A stretch of 64,000 bases of DNA from Acanthaster planci (GCF_001949145.1 NW_019091385.1:2782885-2846884); one strand, 5' to 3'. Positions 40,501 through 53,700 are shown, numbered from the stretch's first letter. Made by a program: numbers and translations. Notes: generated from the sequence alone by a model not told the origin.

Positions 40501-41818
40501 AGTTTTTATTTTTACTCCCTTTTACGTCACTTCTTTGTTGTATATCTTTTACTTATCCTTTTTAAATTTAATTTATTTCGGGGGGGGGGGTGTGTATGAA
40601 CCCATATACACAGTTTCAGGGAGACGGCATAACTACAGTGACACCATCAATCTCCATTGTGGGAGATAACTGAGTTGCGCCAACTCACAGGCGCGTTCGT
40701 AAGCTTGGCGCGTACGTGCATTTTAGCCGTCCACCACACCGTGTAGAGTAAAGAATAGTTGACCGTTGAATGCGCGCGCGCGTAATGTGCCTCTTCGGCA
40801 AATAGGTCAGTGCCCATGTCGCTTGAAGGGAAGGGAGATCAGATGGGCACGAATACATGGTCGTTGTTGTAACTGAATGCATGTGAGCTCTTGAAATTTG
40901 CCATCTATAAAGTTGTTTAATTTTTGACATGGTACCCCGCATCAGTTCAAATACGTATCCTACAGAAATCGGAAAACGTTTCTGCACTACATTCAAAGGG
41001 AAAAATTTGAGCATATCGATACAGTTTTTCTCTCATTGTAATATCTAATTTGATCTCCTTGTGATGACCCATTTAAAATTATGATAGGTAGGCCTACAGT
41101 AAAGTTACTCATCAAACTTCATTATTATCTGCTTTAGTAACTCTCGACCTCGTGATCGTATTGCGCAAATAGCGCAAAGAATTGTTTTCGTAGTCTTTTT
41201 TTGCCGTTACTGGGGGTCAAAAGGGTGATCGGTCTAATATCCTTGTGTTTTTAGGGACCGTTTTACTTTAAAGATTCCAGTGCAGTATTGTTGGCTGTTG
41301 GTTGAGAAATTTTAGTTTGTTCGTTTGCCCTTCTCAACGCTTTTTAAACACTTCTCAAGTTTTTCCTAATACCTCTAGAAACATTTATGCCAGTGGGCAA
41401 ACGCACCCGCGTGCTGTTCGGGTAATGCAGTTCTGTCCTGGTAGTCTTAAACTTTTATTAAATGTCTGTGTAAACGCTTTTGTTATGGTCTGTTGACCAC
41501 ATCCAGGTGCAGATCTGAGACAAAACCCTAAAAGATGTAAAAATGTAAAAAATTCGGTAAATGATAAAAAAATTACTAAATTTAATTTTAAAACAAGATA
41601 GCTTCCTGCAGATTTTTTTTACGTATACACTAAATGCCGTTGTAAACAATGTGTGTTATGTTATGCTTTTCATTGTTCCTTTTGTCCGCAAAAATGAGAC
41701 TTCGGTCTTACTCCGCCGGAAAAATTCTGGATTCACCGCACACATCCCAGTTACATTATTATCGAGTTATCGGATCAAGGCCGTGCAAACAACCACTTGC
41801 TTGCTCTTAATAATAATG

Positions 41819-42594
41819 GGTGCGTTCGATTAGCTTCCCTGAACACACCAGTGTTACACTCAAGAGAAGCCTCACTTGAGGCTTATCGAACGCTTAGTGC
41901 AGGGTGCACTGACCCCATTCAAGCTCCATTGTAAAATCAACCAAGTTTGGAGCCCCATGAGGCCTCTCAAACAAAAAACAATGTGTTGTTTGGTTCTTCA
42001 GGTTTCATTTGATTTTCAATTTTTAGTAGGTTAACCAATGAATTTCTTAATTATCCGCCCAAAACAAACTCATCCCCCCAAAAGTGAATGTTACCAAGCC
42101 CTCCCAGCGGCCATTTTTTAAATGACATCCCTCACCTTCCGGGGGCTCTTCTGACTAATTTTCAATCCCATTTTTGTCTGCTTTGCCCCCAGATAAGTGC
42201 CCCTGAATCTACAGAGATAATTCTGGGCCATACTGACACACTCCCTTTATTTCTTGGCCCAAACAGACCCCTCTTTTTGAAACAATCTCTGCGGGTACTT
42301 TTTGTGCGCCTCCGCCTGGCGGAGAATTTTCCTTGAATTGGGACACTGCACCCTGCAGTGTGTTTTCAAAGGCATTCTGGGAAAAAGGTTAAGTCCCCGC
42401 TACGTTCCACATGTAGGTCGTCCATGCTCGAACAGTCCATCCGTGACGTCATTACACTCGGGCTGCCTCCAGAGACCCACTCGCCAGGTGGGGTACTGGT
42501 GGCTGACACCAGGGCAGGCACGAACATCACGTGATGGCTAAACGAACGCTCTCGTGTAAGTTTGACTTACACGTGTAAGCTAATCGAACGCACC
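41819..42594. mobile_element. MITE-type element, 776 bp, with terminal and subterminal inverted repeats
   Basis: GGTGCGTTCGATTAGCTTCC at 41819 is mirrored by AAGCTAATCGAACGCACC ending at 42594. A second inverted pair lies just inside: GTGCAGGGTGCACTGACCCC-ATTCAAG (about 41898-41924) against the inverse complement of CTTGAATTGGGACACTGCACCCTGCA (about 42331-42357). No transposase is encoded, so it would be non-autonomous. A clear target duplication was not seen (AATG is present on both sides, weakly). Confidence 0.8.
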
Positions 42595-42644
42595 GAATGG
42601 GTGCATAATCCGTCAAGTGATTTTTTTTTTACCCAACGCGCTAG

Positions 42645-44105
42645 GGGTACGGAAGCGTTTAAGGGCCACTTGCAATTTTCTTTTAGTTACTATCTCGCCG
42701 CGGCGACTCGCCATCTTGCCGCGGCGAGTTATACGATCTTACCGTGGAGTCAATTGATATCCCGTCCCAGCGAATATTTCTATAGCTTCATAATTCTTAT
42801 TTAGCATGTTGTTGTTCTCAGATGTATCATTAGGGTGGAATGCAGTACATATTTGAGATTGATTAAAAGTTTTTGTATTTCAACAAAGCTTGATACACAA
42901 AAAAGAAATCTCATTTGGGGTGTGAATTTCCATATTCGGAAGTGTCGTAGATTACTTTGATTCCCTTGCAGACTGCCTATTGAAAGCATTACGGTGCCAA
43001 TATTCATGCGCCGCGAGGGGGGACCCTGAAGAAATTTTTACAAAGAACCGTGACAGCCAAAGAAATGAAAAATAGAAATGAAATAGTACGAAAATTATCA
43101 ATTTGCTTAATAAAAACAGAAAAGAAAACTGACCCACCCAGATGGTTGCCCCCCCCGCCGAAAAAATTCTGGCAACGCCCATACATACTTTTAGCCACTG
43201 TGTGTTACCATTTCAGACCAAACCTCCATATTGATATCATATGCATTGTAACAGGAAGGGCAAATCCATGACATATTTTTTGTCGAGAGCTTGGATGGAG
43301 TTTATCTTAACGTTTGAACATGGGTTGGCACTTCCGGCCCAGTGCGCATGGCACGTGTGCACTTATATTATATTCAAAGATTTAACTTGAAGGCACGAAG
43401 TAACCTAAATGTTTTAACCGTCCAAAGCAAAGTATCGCTTTTGTTCTCCATTTTAAGTATTATAAATGAATAAATTTCGACTGATAGAAGTTCAAATGTA
43501 ACTTTCAAGTCCGCTTGCTTCTGTTTGGCACTTAGAAAACGGAGGAACACCGCAACAACTGGGGTGCACCCCTGTGTTATCAGAGGTCTATAACACTTTT
43601 CACTGGTACATGTATTAAAATGTTGGTGTTATTTGGTGTTGCTTTTACCCTCCAGTGCATTGTAACACTTATAGGTGCGCAAAATAACACCGGCGGTGTT
43701 AAAGTAACATCCCATGGTGTGTCCATCTGATGACACCAAAAAGTGTTGATTTCAACACCACAGTTTTTGCAGTGAAGGAATTAAAAACAGTCTGCCCTTC
43801 ATCTGAATTTGGAAATTCATACCAAAAAAATTGATTTCTGTTGTTTTCTTTTGTGTTTGAGAACAAGCTTTGTTGAAATGTAACATTCCCTTTTGTTCCA
43901 ATTAAATAAAACCAAATCTCACTGCATTTCACACTAAATATACATGTACATACATTTAAAAACGATGGCGCGCTGAATAGGACTTATGAAACTCTTGAAA
44001 TATTCGCTGCGGAGGGATATCAATTTGATGCAAGATCGTATAACTCGCCGCGGTGAAATAGTAACTCGAAAAAAGTGCAAGTGGCCCTGATACGCTTCCG
44101 TACTA
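42645..44105. repeat. Pair of long inverted repeats (~140 bp arms) 1.2 kb apart
   Basis: The left arm (about 42645-42795) reads TACGGAAGCG…GGGCCACTTGCA, then GTTACTATCTCGCCGCGGCG, GCGAGTTATACGATCTT, AATTGATATCCC and GCGAATATTTC. The right arm (about 43966-44105) is its inverse complement in the same order. The arms could be two opposed insertions or the ends of one foldback element. Between them lie a poly-C/CAACGCCCAT repeat (to about 43190) and the 43548-43774 element. The right arm ends about 20 bp before the TATA-like site at 44127. Confidence 0.85.
43548..43774. mobile_element. Small TIR element rich in GGTGTTA/TAACACC
   Basis: The left end CACCGCAACAACTGGGGTG is mirrored by the inverse complement of the right end (CACCACAGTTTTTGCAGTG), giving an imperfect TIR. 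The interior repeats GGTGTTA and TAACACC-like words in both orientations. GGAA-rich flanks (AGGAA left, AAGGAA right) may be a target duplication. No coding capacity is seen. It is nested between the inverted arms of the larger structure. Confidence 0.7.
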
Positions 44106-44126
44106 CCTGTAGCCTCGTACGCATGG

Positions 44127-44159
44127 TATAAATGTGGCGCGAAAATCCTTTTGTTCACT
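44127..44159 (+). promoter_or_regulatory. Candidate TATA promoter for the transglutaminase gene
   Basis: TATAAAT at 44127-44133 is followed about 25 bp later by an initiator-like TTCACTG (44154-44160). This lies 6.5 kb upstream of the transglutaminase start codon, on the right strand and just before a strong donor at 44282. Function is inferred from spacing only. Confidence 0.35.
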
Positions 44160-44281
44160 GGAGGTTCACAAAGGTTGCTGGTATTTTGGCTGTAGTGTTA
44201 GCAAGCTTGGAGTTAACTTTTTACTTGGAGAGTGCGGTCGACGACTGATGATTTTGGGCTTGTGAAGTTGTGATAACTTAT
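44156..44281 (+). other. Candidate untranslated first exon of the transglutaminase gene
   Basis: The segment runs from the initiator-like site to a strong donor, T|GTAAGTAAC. An untranslated upstream exon is needed, because the coding exon 1 is preceded by a polypyrimidine tract and CAG (50703) only 12 nt before its ATG. This is the best candidate I can see, but others in the 6.4 kb between are possible. Confidence 0.3.
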
Positions 44282-47200
44282 GTAAGTAACGTTAGAGCTG
44301 ATTTCTAAGTGTTAGTGTCGATCGGTAAGCCTACGTTAAGTAATAACGGTATTCGTCAGTGTAGTGCATTTAGGCAGCGTGATTGAAGTTTATCATAAAG
44401 ATGTATGTGGGCGTTGGCGCAGTTTCCCACGGGTGCTTTTGGGGTAATTATGTTGCCAAATCAAGCGCATCCTAAAAAGCGCAGCATGCAAGTTGCAACT
44501 TTCATGATATTGTAATTTGTAAATGGTAGTCCAGGAACTTACTACTGTACTAGGGAATTCCCTGGCCGCACTTATGACTTGTCTAATCTCTTATTACTAC
44601 CTAGCCGTCCGTTTTGTCATGGCGTCCAACTTTTGTTAATGGTGAGAACTTTTAAAACTTTATTTTGCGTGTACATTTTAATATGAACAATTTAACATTT
44701 ACATTGTTGTAAACTTGGGGCATAGCTTATGAGGTTCAACAGTTTTTCAAGACTGCAAAACATAGATGCTGTGAACCTCTGCAATTTTTAATAATGATAA
44801 TCATAATTACATATTTGTATAGTTCCCTATTCATTAATATGGCCTGAGGTGTTTCATAATTAATGAAAATACAAAGCTATGCAGTGCACCAGGTAAATGC
44901 CCGATCAGATATGGACGATAGCTACAATAACAAAGGAGTCCTTACTGGCCCCTGCCAGTGCAAGGTCAACTGAATTAATATGAAGACCTTTGACCCTTAG
45001 CAATTGCATGGTTAAGGTTATTATTTTTCCCGCACCAAAGTGGAAAAGAAATGGTTGAGGGGCCCTCATGGATGCCTGAGTTGCAGGCAGAGTAGATCTA
45101 GTGCCATGCAGGGGCATATGTTTATTGAAATCATGCCTTGTATAGCTCACACTCATTTTACCTGCCGAGGTCATTGGCTGATTGTTCCACTGCCCAGTTT
45201 CCTGTTTGCTCTATCAAAGGTCACCTAGCCTAAAATGCTCTGTAATAGGAAGATCTTGTTAAGTGTTAAATTTTCCAATGAAGCAGGTACATTGCATTCT
45301 GCATGTCAATAGAAAAGTCTTCTTTTGCTGTCAACTCTGTTAACTTGTTCTATTGCTAGTAAATTTATATAGTTTGGAATTTAATGAACTAGCTGTTCTG
45401 AACAACCCAATTTCTGCTGCATGATAATTGAGATTTGAAGGTGATAGAGATATTTTGCATGGGGCTACTGCAAACTTATCACATTGTACATGTACACACA
45501 ACAACCATACAATCTGAAATTGGGCACATGCACTAGCCTAAACTCCAGTGATTCTTGATTTAGAAGCTTGGGGTCATGGTATGGGTCATGCAAACAATGC
45601 AAACACACGTTTAGTTTACTATGATACCCTACAGCACTCTGTGAATTTGTGGCATTGTTGTGCATGGTCCTGACTGGAATATGCTGCATTGGTAGCATAA
45701 AAAAGGGGGTGAATTCCATATGCACATAACTGTATGATTTTTCACTGCAGTTTCTTTTAGCCATGTAAAAGCAATAAAATGTTCTAAATGTCAACTTATG
45801 CAGTGAAAATATTGAGGTGTTACCTAAGAAAACAGACCAGTCTCATAGGGTTTGTTCACAGGGTGTCAAGTGATGTCCATGTGTAATATAATATAGAAAG
45901 TTTATAATCTGAAGGCCTCTGTGGGAATCAGCAATTATGTTCCAGGTGGTGGACCCTCGTCCAGTGTTTTAGCAGGGACCAACTAGAAATTAAACATGCA
46001 TAATTTATACAAGTTAACCGGGTGGCTGCCAGGGCTCCTGGCCATGTTTATTTGGATGAAACCATTAGCTCCCTCTTTCCAACATAGTGGCCACAATCTG
46101 TAATCATGGGCATCGCCAGGGTTTTTTTTTTGGGGGGGGGATCATGCAGTTTTCCCATAGGAAGGGGATTTCTGGGGGAGGGTTAAAGTGCTTATCAGCA
46201 AAAATCATTGGCAGTGGGAGGGGGTAAATTTGTGGTATTTTCGAACAAAATGGTGATTTTTTTTGGGTGAGGGTATCTGGGATATGAATGAGATCCAAAA
46301 TAAGGTTAAACCATTGTAATTGGAATCAGTAATAAACAATCTTCTTTTGTCTTGTGCTGTTATTTAAAAGGAGTGTACATTAACAATTCAAACAATTAAC
46401 TTTCAGTTTATTTGAGAACCACTCAGATCATATGCCTTCTGTTGACTTAAGATATTGCTATTGGTATGTCCAATAAATGAATGTTAAATTTGTGCTCCCT
46501 CACAACTCAGTTTTCCCAGAACCTGTTTATATCGTTATGGTTACTGTTTGTTCAAGCTACAAAAAAATGCATTATAAATATAAGCCAAATGTGGCACTTG
46601 ATCTAAAAATGCTCAAAAGTGCAGATGTACTCAACTACCCCTTCAGCTCCTGGGACCAGCCAATCCTGTGTCCTTCTCTGCTAGTCTGTTGCTCCGTAAA
46701 TCCACCTTATTTTCTCAATTGTGAACTTTTGGCATTGAAAATTTGCTCATTCTGTCTGTGGTTAGTGATTTATGTTACCATATTCATTTGACCCTGTTTT
46801 AACACACAGCATGTCACCATTTTACATGGAAGCCATGATGATAGACAGTAACATAGAGTACAGGAAACACACACAGGTACCTGTGTTGATGTGGGCATGC
46901 TGTTCTGTTATGGGGTTATATTAGAACTATCTGAAGCTGAATTTGAAGGATTTAATTTATTGAAATATCTGTCATCATTTACCAGTGACAATTCTCTGCT
47001 GTCTCACAAGCCTGTCACTGGCTTGGTCCATAGAAGGTGGCCTTGGTTTTTTTTTTGGGTGGGGAGCATTACTAACAGACAGGCAAGCTTAGGTGGGTCA
47101 AGGCTGTTCAACTTCAGTTGATGAAAGAATGAAGCTGTTTTATTACATGCTAATGTAGCCTGCTGTGTGAAGGTTCGCAGAGTAGCTGCCCAAAATGTTA

Positions 47201-50200
47201 GAATTAAACTTCAAATGCTGGAGTTGGAAGGAAAAAAGAGCATGTGGTCTTGCCAAATCTGCTGTTTACCTTCAGTAGTTCTTCATATCAGTTGGAAAGT
47301 GTACTCAGTTTGAATCCAGTGATTGTTAGAAACATTTCTGGTCATATGTTGTGAAAAAGACTTATAAGTCATGTGGCCGAGTGCAGGGTACCTTTGGAGA
47401 CCTCTAATTTTTTTGTAGTTCTGATGAAGTCATGCTTTTAGTTTCCTGATTTTCCTCAGATGTGTCCTTTATCAGCTTCCACTACTTGGAATCCAGTCTC
47501 CTCCTCCCATTGCCACTTTTGTATCCCTGTTCCGGAATTGAACCAATTCCTTCTAACAACAAAACTTAAATGGTTAATGAGCCTTTTCCAATTAAAAATT
47601 GTCTCCATCTTCAGGCTTTCATTGAATGGTACCTTTGAAGGTTCCCTTTCAAGTAATTTGGTTACCTCATATACACTAGCCTGTATCAGTCACTCCATGT
47701 ATTGCTCCCATCCCTTGAAGGCTTGAGAGCAACCCTTGCCACCTTAATTGTTGTTTTCAGTTTGGATGGTATCCCTGTCTCCTTTCCCATACTTTGCTTT
47801 TCAGTTCCCCACCATTCCCTGCCTTTCTTTGCCCTGTTCCATTGTGAGTTCCTCTTCAGAAAGCAATCTCTATTGCAAGTACCCTATTGGTCCATGAAAG
47901 CCATGCATGACTGAAAGTGTGACTATTGTGGTCTCGGGACATGCTGCTTCCTGGGCCTGTGCTGTAGAAAGTTACTTTATTTAAATTTCAGACAGCAGTT
48001 GAAATGAAAGAAAAAAAAAAGGTCTGCCGTAGAGAGCTAACCACTGTCAATTGTATCACTCAGCATTTTCGTGATAGTAATGCAAAGGGCAATTCAGTTA
48101 TTTATAGTGAAGTATCCTGGCATTGAGGTCATACTATTTTTTGGGGGGGGGATTTTAAATGATGAAATAAAAGGCTTAGTGATGTACATTGATGTTTGTA
48201 GATTATGTAAACCTGAATTGGTACTGTTAGATAGGTACTCAGAAGTCCCAGTATACAAAAATCAGCATTAACAGTGCAGCTACTACTTGTTGCTTTTCTG
48301 GCACATCTGCCCTGAGTTCATCACATCCCCAAATCATGCACTACTTACTACAAGCCACTGTACTAGACACTCACACCATGCTTCGTTGAAAGCTTTTTTG
48401 TGGCTTGCACATCACTGGCCAGACTACCAGTATTTATCTAATACGTGTGGATCACTCCGTCTCCCATTGTGCTGCAACTTGAATGGGCGACCATAGTTTG
48501 CAGAAATATCATCTTTTGATTGTTTTTTAATTTTACTTTGAGTTTGTTCAAAGTTTTGTCACATTAATGATGAGTAGGGGTGTAGTTTCATTTAGTATTC
48601 AGCATTATGTGTTATTTGGTGTTCTGATAGTTGCATAAGATTTTTAACACTTAGAGAATTACTCTTTTACTTTTGTTCTGATGGCCAACCATAGTTTTAG
48701 CAGGCCATTAGATGTTGATCTTAAGAGATAAGGATCTCTTTTAAGAAGGGAAAAAAAAGAAATGAAGACCTCACAATTCTGAGATACTCCCCTTTCTGAG
48801 TTTCCAAAGATGAGAGTCCTGTAGTTTTCCTTACATTTGGAGAGGGTGAAAAATGCTAATAACTTGATATGTTGCTTCAAATGTATCTGTGTACAAGGAT
48901 CAGAGTCTTGTTAAGTACTGATGAAATATGTTGTAAATTCAAAACTGGACTTTGGTGTCACAAATTGGACTCTTTTTTATCCCATTTGCTCAGTGCAGAT
49001 GTATTTGACAAATAAAATGTGCTGAAAATTAACATGTTTTCTCATACATATTTAGAGCAAACTTCTGGGTAAAAAAAATACAAATGAAAATATTGGCATA
49101 TTAGGGTTTGTAAGTGTTGCTCAAAAAGTTACCATGGGTACTTAAAAAAAATTCACTTTTGCTCCTTCAGTATACAATTTCTCGTACAGAGCTTAATATG
49201 TGCTTGTTCAAAATAATATACATGTACTGTGATCCTGTTTGGGGGAAGACAGTTGTTAGTTTGCCATCATTCATTTCTGCAGACTTCCTTAACTATCTGA
49301 TGCATTTCTCTTGCATATCTTTCTCCGTCCTTTGTGTAGTTACACAGAATGTAAGATGAAGACTCAATCTACGAGTGACGCTGATTATGCTGCTTATGAC
49401 ACGCAGGGCACCAGTTGCCATATATAGCAATAAATCTACAACAGCATAATATACTGTGTTTCAAATTCTCGTTGCAGGTGTTTGATTCAGTCCCATAAGA
49501 AGCTCCGACCCCCATTTAGATTAATTCCTCAATTCTTGCAACATTGATCATGATCGCTTGTTTTTCAGTTTTGATGGCTTTGAGTGAGCCAGCAATTCAG
49601 GAATAAGCCCCCCTCCTCATTTTAGCTTCACCTCTTTCCCTGCATGCAGTTCTCCTGTGCTTCAGTGACCATACACATGTAGCTTGGGTGCATGGTTAAT
49701 CAATGACTATTGTGTGCAGGCATTATTGTGATGGTATCGTATTGTGAGCTGAACCAGTAGAGTAGGGATGGCTATTGTGTTTGGCCATTATCCTGGGCTT
49801 CTAAAGCTGATTGAATCCCAAGGATCTGGATACACATGATAGACACATGGTTCATTGATCATAGCGTCCCTTCTCCATTTGCCAGGTGGTGAGGCTAGTC
49901 CTGCAGTCTTCCTTGCTCCGTACTTTTCTTCTGTAGGAAAGGCTCTATCGTATTCTTGACCAGGTAACAAGTTGTGGCTGTTTTCACGATGAACTTTGTT
50001 GTGAAGTGAGCATCTGTATATGATGTTACAGAAACAGTTCCATAAAAGTGTTTTTGAAGGAAATGCTTTGGTTTTTTTGCAGCTAAATTTCACTTTTAGG
50101 ACATGTCACTTTTAAATGGTCGTTGTAACATTTAAAACTTTGGGTTGTTTGTATGTGGAACTGTCTGATGTCTCATCAATGCTGCATGTATCTCGTTCTT

Positions 50201-50703
50201 TATCTTTGTATTTAATTTTCCATTTGGTTGTGTTTGTATATTGTCAATTCAGTTGCTTAATGGCATAGGTAAGGTTAATGTCAAATGTTTTTGTGCTAGA
50301 AGTGCCATTACTTATTTAGGACCTCTTTGTTTTACTGGTTATGCTAATTACCACAAGATTTTCCTCCACGTAGTAGCTCAATTCCACAGAATCTTACAAT
50401 TCTCTCGTGCTTTGAAAAGCACAGGGATTTTGAATTCATGAAATACAGAAAAATAGCTACCTGTACAATGTTTTATATTTTTGAATTACACAGAAAACTT
50501 CCAAGTAGAATACATGTATATCTTGGTCTACATTATTGTTCCTCATTACTCAAATTTGATTCACCAGAATATGATTTGAGTCATGGTGAAAGCCACTTTG
50601 GCTCAGTCAAGGACAGGTATCATTTCTCCCAGTCCCTGTAATATATGTGTGTACGAATTTCAGATTGTAAGTTGTGCTTCGTTTCCCTTTTTTTTTTCTG
50701 CAG
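44282..50703 (+). other. Presumed 5'UTR intron of the transglutaminase gene
   Basis: No coding exon is recognisable on either strand in this 6.4 kb. It contains a poly-T/poly-G repeat remnant at 46107-46260, similar G-runs at 47050 and 48138, and scattered TACATGTA copies (45486, 49208). It ends with a long T-rich tract and CAG at 50701-50703, a strong acceptor. Confidence 0.45.
46107..46260. repeat. Poly-T/poly-G dispersed repeat remnant, copy 2
   Basis: CATCGCCAGGG, a T-run and G-run, ATGCAGTTTTCCCATAGGAA, GGGGATTTCTGGGGGAGGG and AAAGTGCTTATCAGCA follow the same order as 40363-40500. A related inverted start (TTCTGGCAACGCCCAT) is near 43165-43182. Confidence 0.4.
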
Positions 50704-50715
50704 TAATCAGCAAAA

Positions 50716-53700
50716 ATGGTTCGCCGTTCCTCACGCACCCGCAGACAACCTGTCCGCTTTGGCTACACCGACAGGTTTGAGCCTTACGCGCATTCACGCA
50801 GACGGGAAACAGTCCGCTCTCAGGGACGTCGCTATGTGCCGGCAACACCACTTACCTTGCCTACTTTAAAGGAGAAAAGTAAGTTGCATGAAAAGTTGTC
50901 ACCAGTTTATTTAAGCATTAAAAAGAGTGGAAAACTCATCAGTTCTTAGAAATAATGCCCTCTGAAATTTCATTGTTAGCCTCTGCTTATTTGGGCTTGA
51001 TATCTTGGTCAACAATTACAAAATCAAGCACAGAGTGAAATTTCAAATACTACTTTGTGTAGACTAAACACACTACTTTCCCTTTTATGGTGGAAGATTC
51101 CACACTCAATTGCTCAGTTGTATAATGTGGACTCTTCATTGCCTACTGCTCATTGTGAAAGGTGTAAAGAAAAGCAAAGCATCAACAACTTTTTCAAAAA
51201 CATATTTTGTAATTTGTATGGTGACCTGAGGAACAGCATTCATTTTACCTGAGGTCCCCTTCACAACGCAGCAATGAAAATGAAATTGTTCAACCTACTG
51301 CTTACAAAATGCTGGTACCGGATGGTTACTTATCACAAAGAAATACCACGTGTAATAGCAATCAATTCTTTCCCCAAAGTCAAATACAGATGTGCCAGCG
51401 TTTTTTGTCATCAGACCCTGCGCTGAAGTCTGAATGCATTCAATTTTTCCCTCTAGAAACCCAGCTGAAGGTGTCGTCCGTGAACCTGTGTCGGGATCGA
51501 AACCAGCAGGAGCACAAGACCGGCAAGTACAAGGTAGACAGTCTGGTCTTACGTCGGGGCCAGCCTTTCCACATCGATGTCAAGTTTGATAGGGATTACA
51601 AGCCCAGCACTGATGAGCTTGTCCTGGAATTGCGAATGGGTGAGGCCGTGTTCCCCTGATGGTTTTTAGGAGGAAGAGCCCCTGTGTGGTCTTTGATTTT
51701 ATGTTGTTTTCTTCATTCCCCGAGGAGACATCTAGTAAACCTGTTTTATTGCCAGGCATTGCCAAAAGTAACAGAATTTCAGCCATTTTCAGTAACTTAT
51801 TGGCATTTGAAACATCTGCATATACCCCAAATGCCTGAAATCTAATTATATTCAACTTGAAAAATAAAGTTCAATTTTCAGTCATTTTCCCTGGACTCCA
51901 CTCCATTTTGCAATAGACATGGGAATTTTTAAACAGTGACAAATTTGACTGACCCCAAATTTTTGGATCAATTTGCCGACTTCTTTTTTGTGCAGTTTGC
52001 CAATTACCTCTCTTTATGTTCAACAAAGTTGACAACTTAAGCCCTTTAGGCAACAAAGTTGACAACTTTAGGCCTTGTTGGGTATGGGTTTCAGGCGTGC
52101 AACTTTTCCTGTGTTTAGCTGATTTACTTGTTTTTCACTTCACACTTATGCCATTGAGAAATGAAAAACACTGTACTATGTCTTGTAAAGATAGGAATTT
52201 CCTGATTTTTCCATCTAAGTCCATGATGCATTCCTTGCTTTTGTGTAATAGCACCCTCAAGGGTTGATGTCGTATGTGGTATTGTGTGAAAGTGACCTTA
52301 TTGTTTTTGTATGTTAATTGATGTGATCAGTAATCAATAAATAGAAACATTTAAATCAATACGGCACATCTGTAGAACCAAGGGAAAACAGGTGCTGAAT
52401 TTTGAAGTTTGGGATACAAGATACTTGTAGTTACTTCGTAAGGTGACTCCAAATTTTCACGGCCATGATATCCTGTGTTTGCCGGCAGGGAGCCGTGCCA
52501 ACTTGACCAGAGGCACCCGCTGTGTGGCCCCTGTGGTTACCTCCAACCCTGATCATGATGATTGGGGCATCAAGGTGGAGAGTGCCAAGGGCCCCAATGT
52601 GACCCTGAAGGTCTTCTGCAGCTCGCAGGCTCTGATTGGCTACTACAAACTGTTCATTGTGACCACCACGGGAGAGGACGAGTATGAGTATGAGTTTCCT
52701 GAGGAGCTGATAATGATTTTCAACCCATGGTGCAAAGGTGAGTAACACTCCCTGTCAAAAAACCCAGTGACTCTCTATAAGTGTACTTTCTTCTTTATTT
52801 AATGCCATTGGCAAAGTGGTGTCTGTGAAGTGTGGTATGCAGATTGGCCAACCCACTCATGTTATATTTACAAATCATAAACTCTATCAGAGCCAGAGTT
52901 CCATCGGTTTTATTGTATATCTATCCATTGGTCCATCAATTAAAAAGGTCTGCCAAAGAGCACTCCAACTGTAGACATATTGCAAATGGAATTTAAGATG
53001 AATTCCACCAGGTTCTTTTCGACAGGAATAATAGGAATAGTCAAAATATTACCTACTGTAAATCTTCCAAACCAGGCTGGGTGGATCCCGATAACTGGAC
53101 TGTTAATGGGAAACAATTACAGACAAATGCTGATGGCTCCTTGCTATATCCATCTCTAGTAGAGCATCATTATGTGTTACTGTCTGCCTGTCACAATCTT
53201 GGGAGGTACTCTTCCATTTCTCAATTACTTTGGGAACGTTTGCTTCTGATGTTTGCTCAGATGACGGTGTATATATGGCGGAGGAAGCCAAGCGACAGGA
53301 GTACGTCATGAGTGAAGTCGGTCTGTACTTCTATGGCTCCAAGTACCGCATTGGCAGTTCACCGTGGAACTACGGGCAGGTGCGTGCATGATTGCTCAGT
53401 GTTATTATCATTGAGGTCAGGGCCCAATTTCATGGTGTAGAATTCTGCTCTTACAATCTCCTTTCTGCGCTAACCATGCACAGAATCTTTAGTTGCAGGA
53501 TGTACGTATGTACACAAGCCGAAATTCCTCGCTAACTTGTGAAATATTTTTCACTTGCAGTAAGCATTGAAATTGGCCCAGGTTGAAAGCCATAAGTTGA
53601 TGGGCCAGTACTGAAAGTTTTGGGTGTCAAAGATTGCTCTGAACTGAAAATCAGAGGTATCCAAATTGCATAGGTTTTGTGCTTCTGAAATGGTATGCTT

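Larger units (their letters stand above)
39225..44126. other. Intergenic region between divergent WSC and transglutaminase genes
   Basis: No coding exon is recognisable. From 39.2 to 41.8 kb the sequence is mostly unique, with G-rich runs near 40.15, 40.27, 40.42 and 40.58 kb. From 41.8 to 44.1 kb it is almost filled by terminal-inverted-repeat elements, listed separately. Confidence 0.6.

Noticed and set aside
46477-46791. 104-codon plus-strand frame
   Set aside because: It lies in the presumed 5'UTR intron and has hydrophobic composition typical of AT-rich non-coding DNA; no motif or splice context was found.
52431-52748. 105-codon minus-strand frame
   Set aside because: It is antisense to transglutaminase exon 3.
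53076-53150. Possible extra transglutaminase exon after a CAG near 53076
   Set aside because: Exon 3 joins exon 4 (53261) directly to give the conserved NPWC-DD-VYM segment; an added exon would break it.
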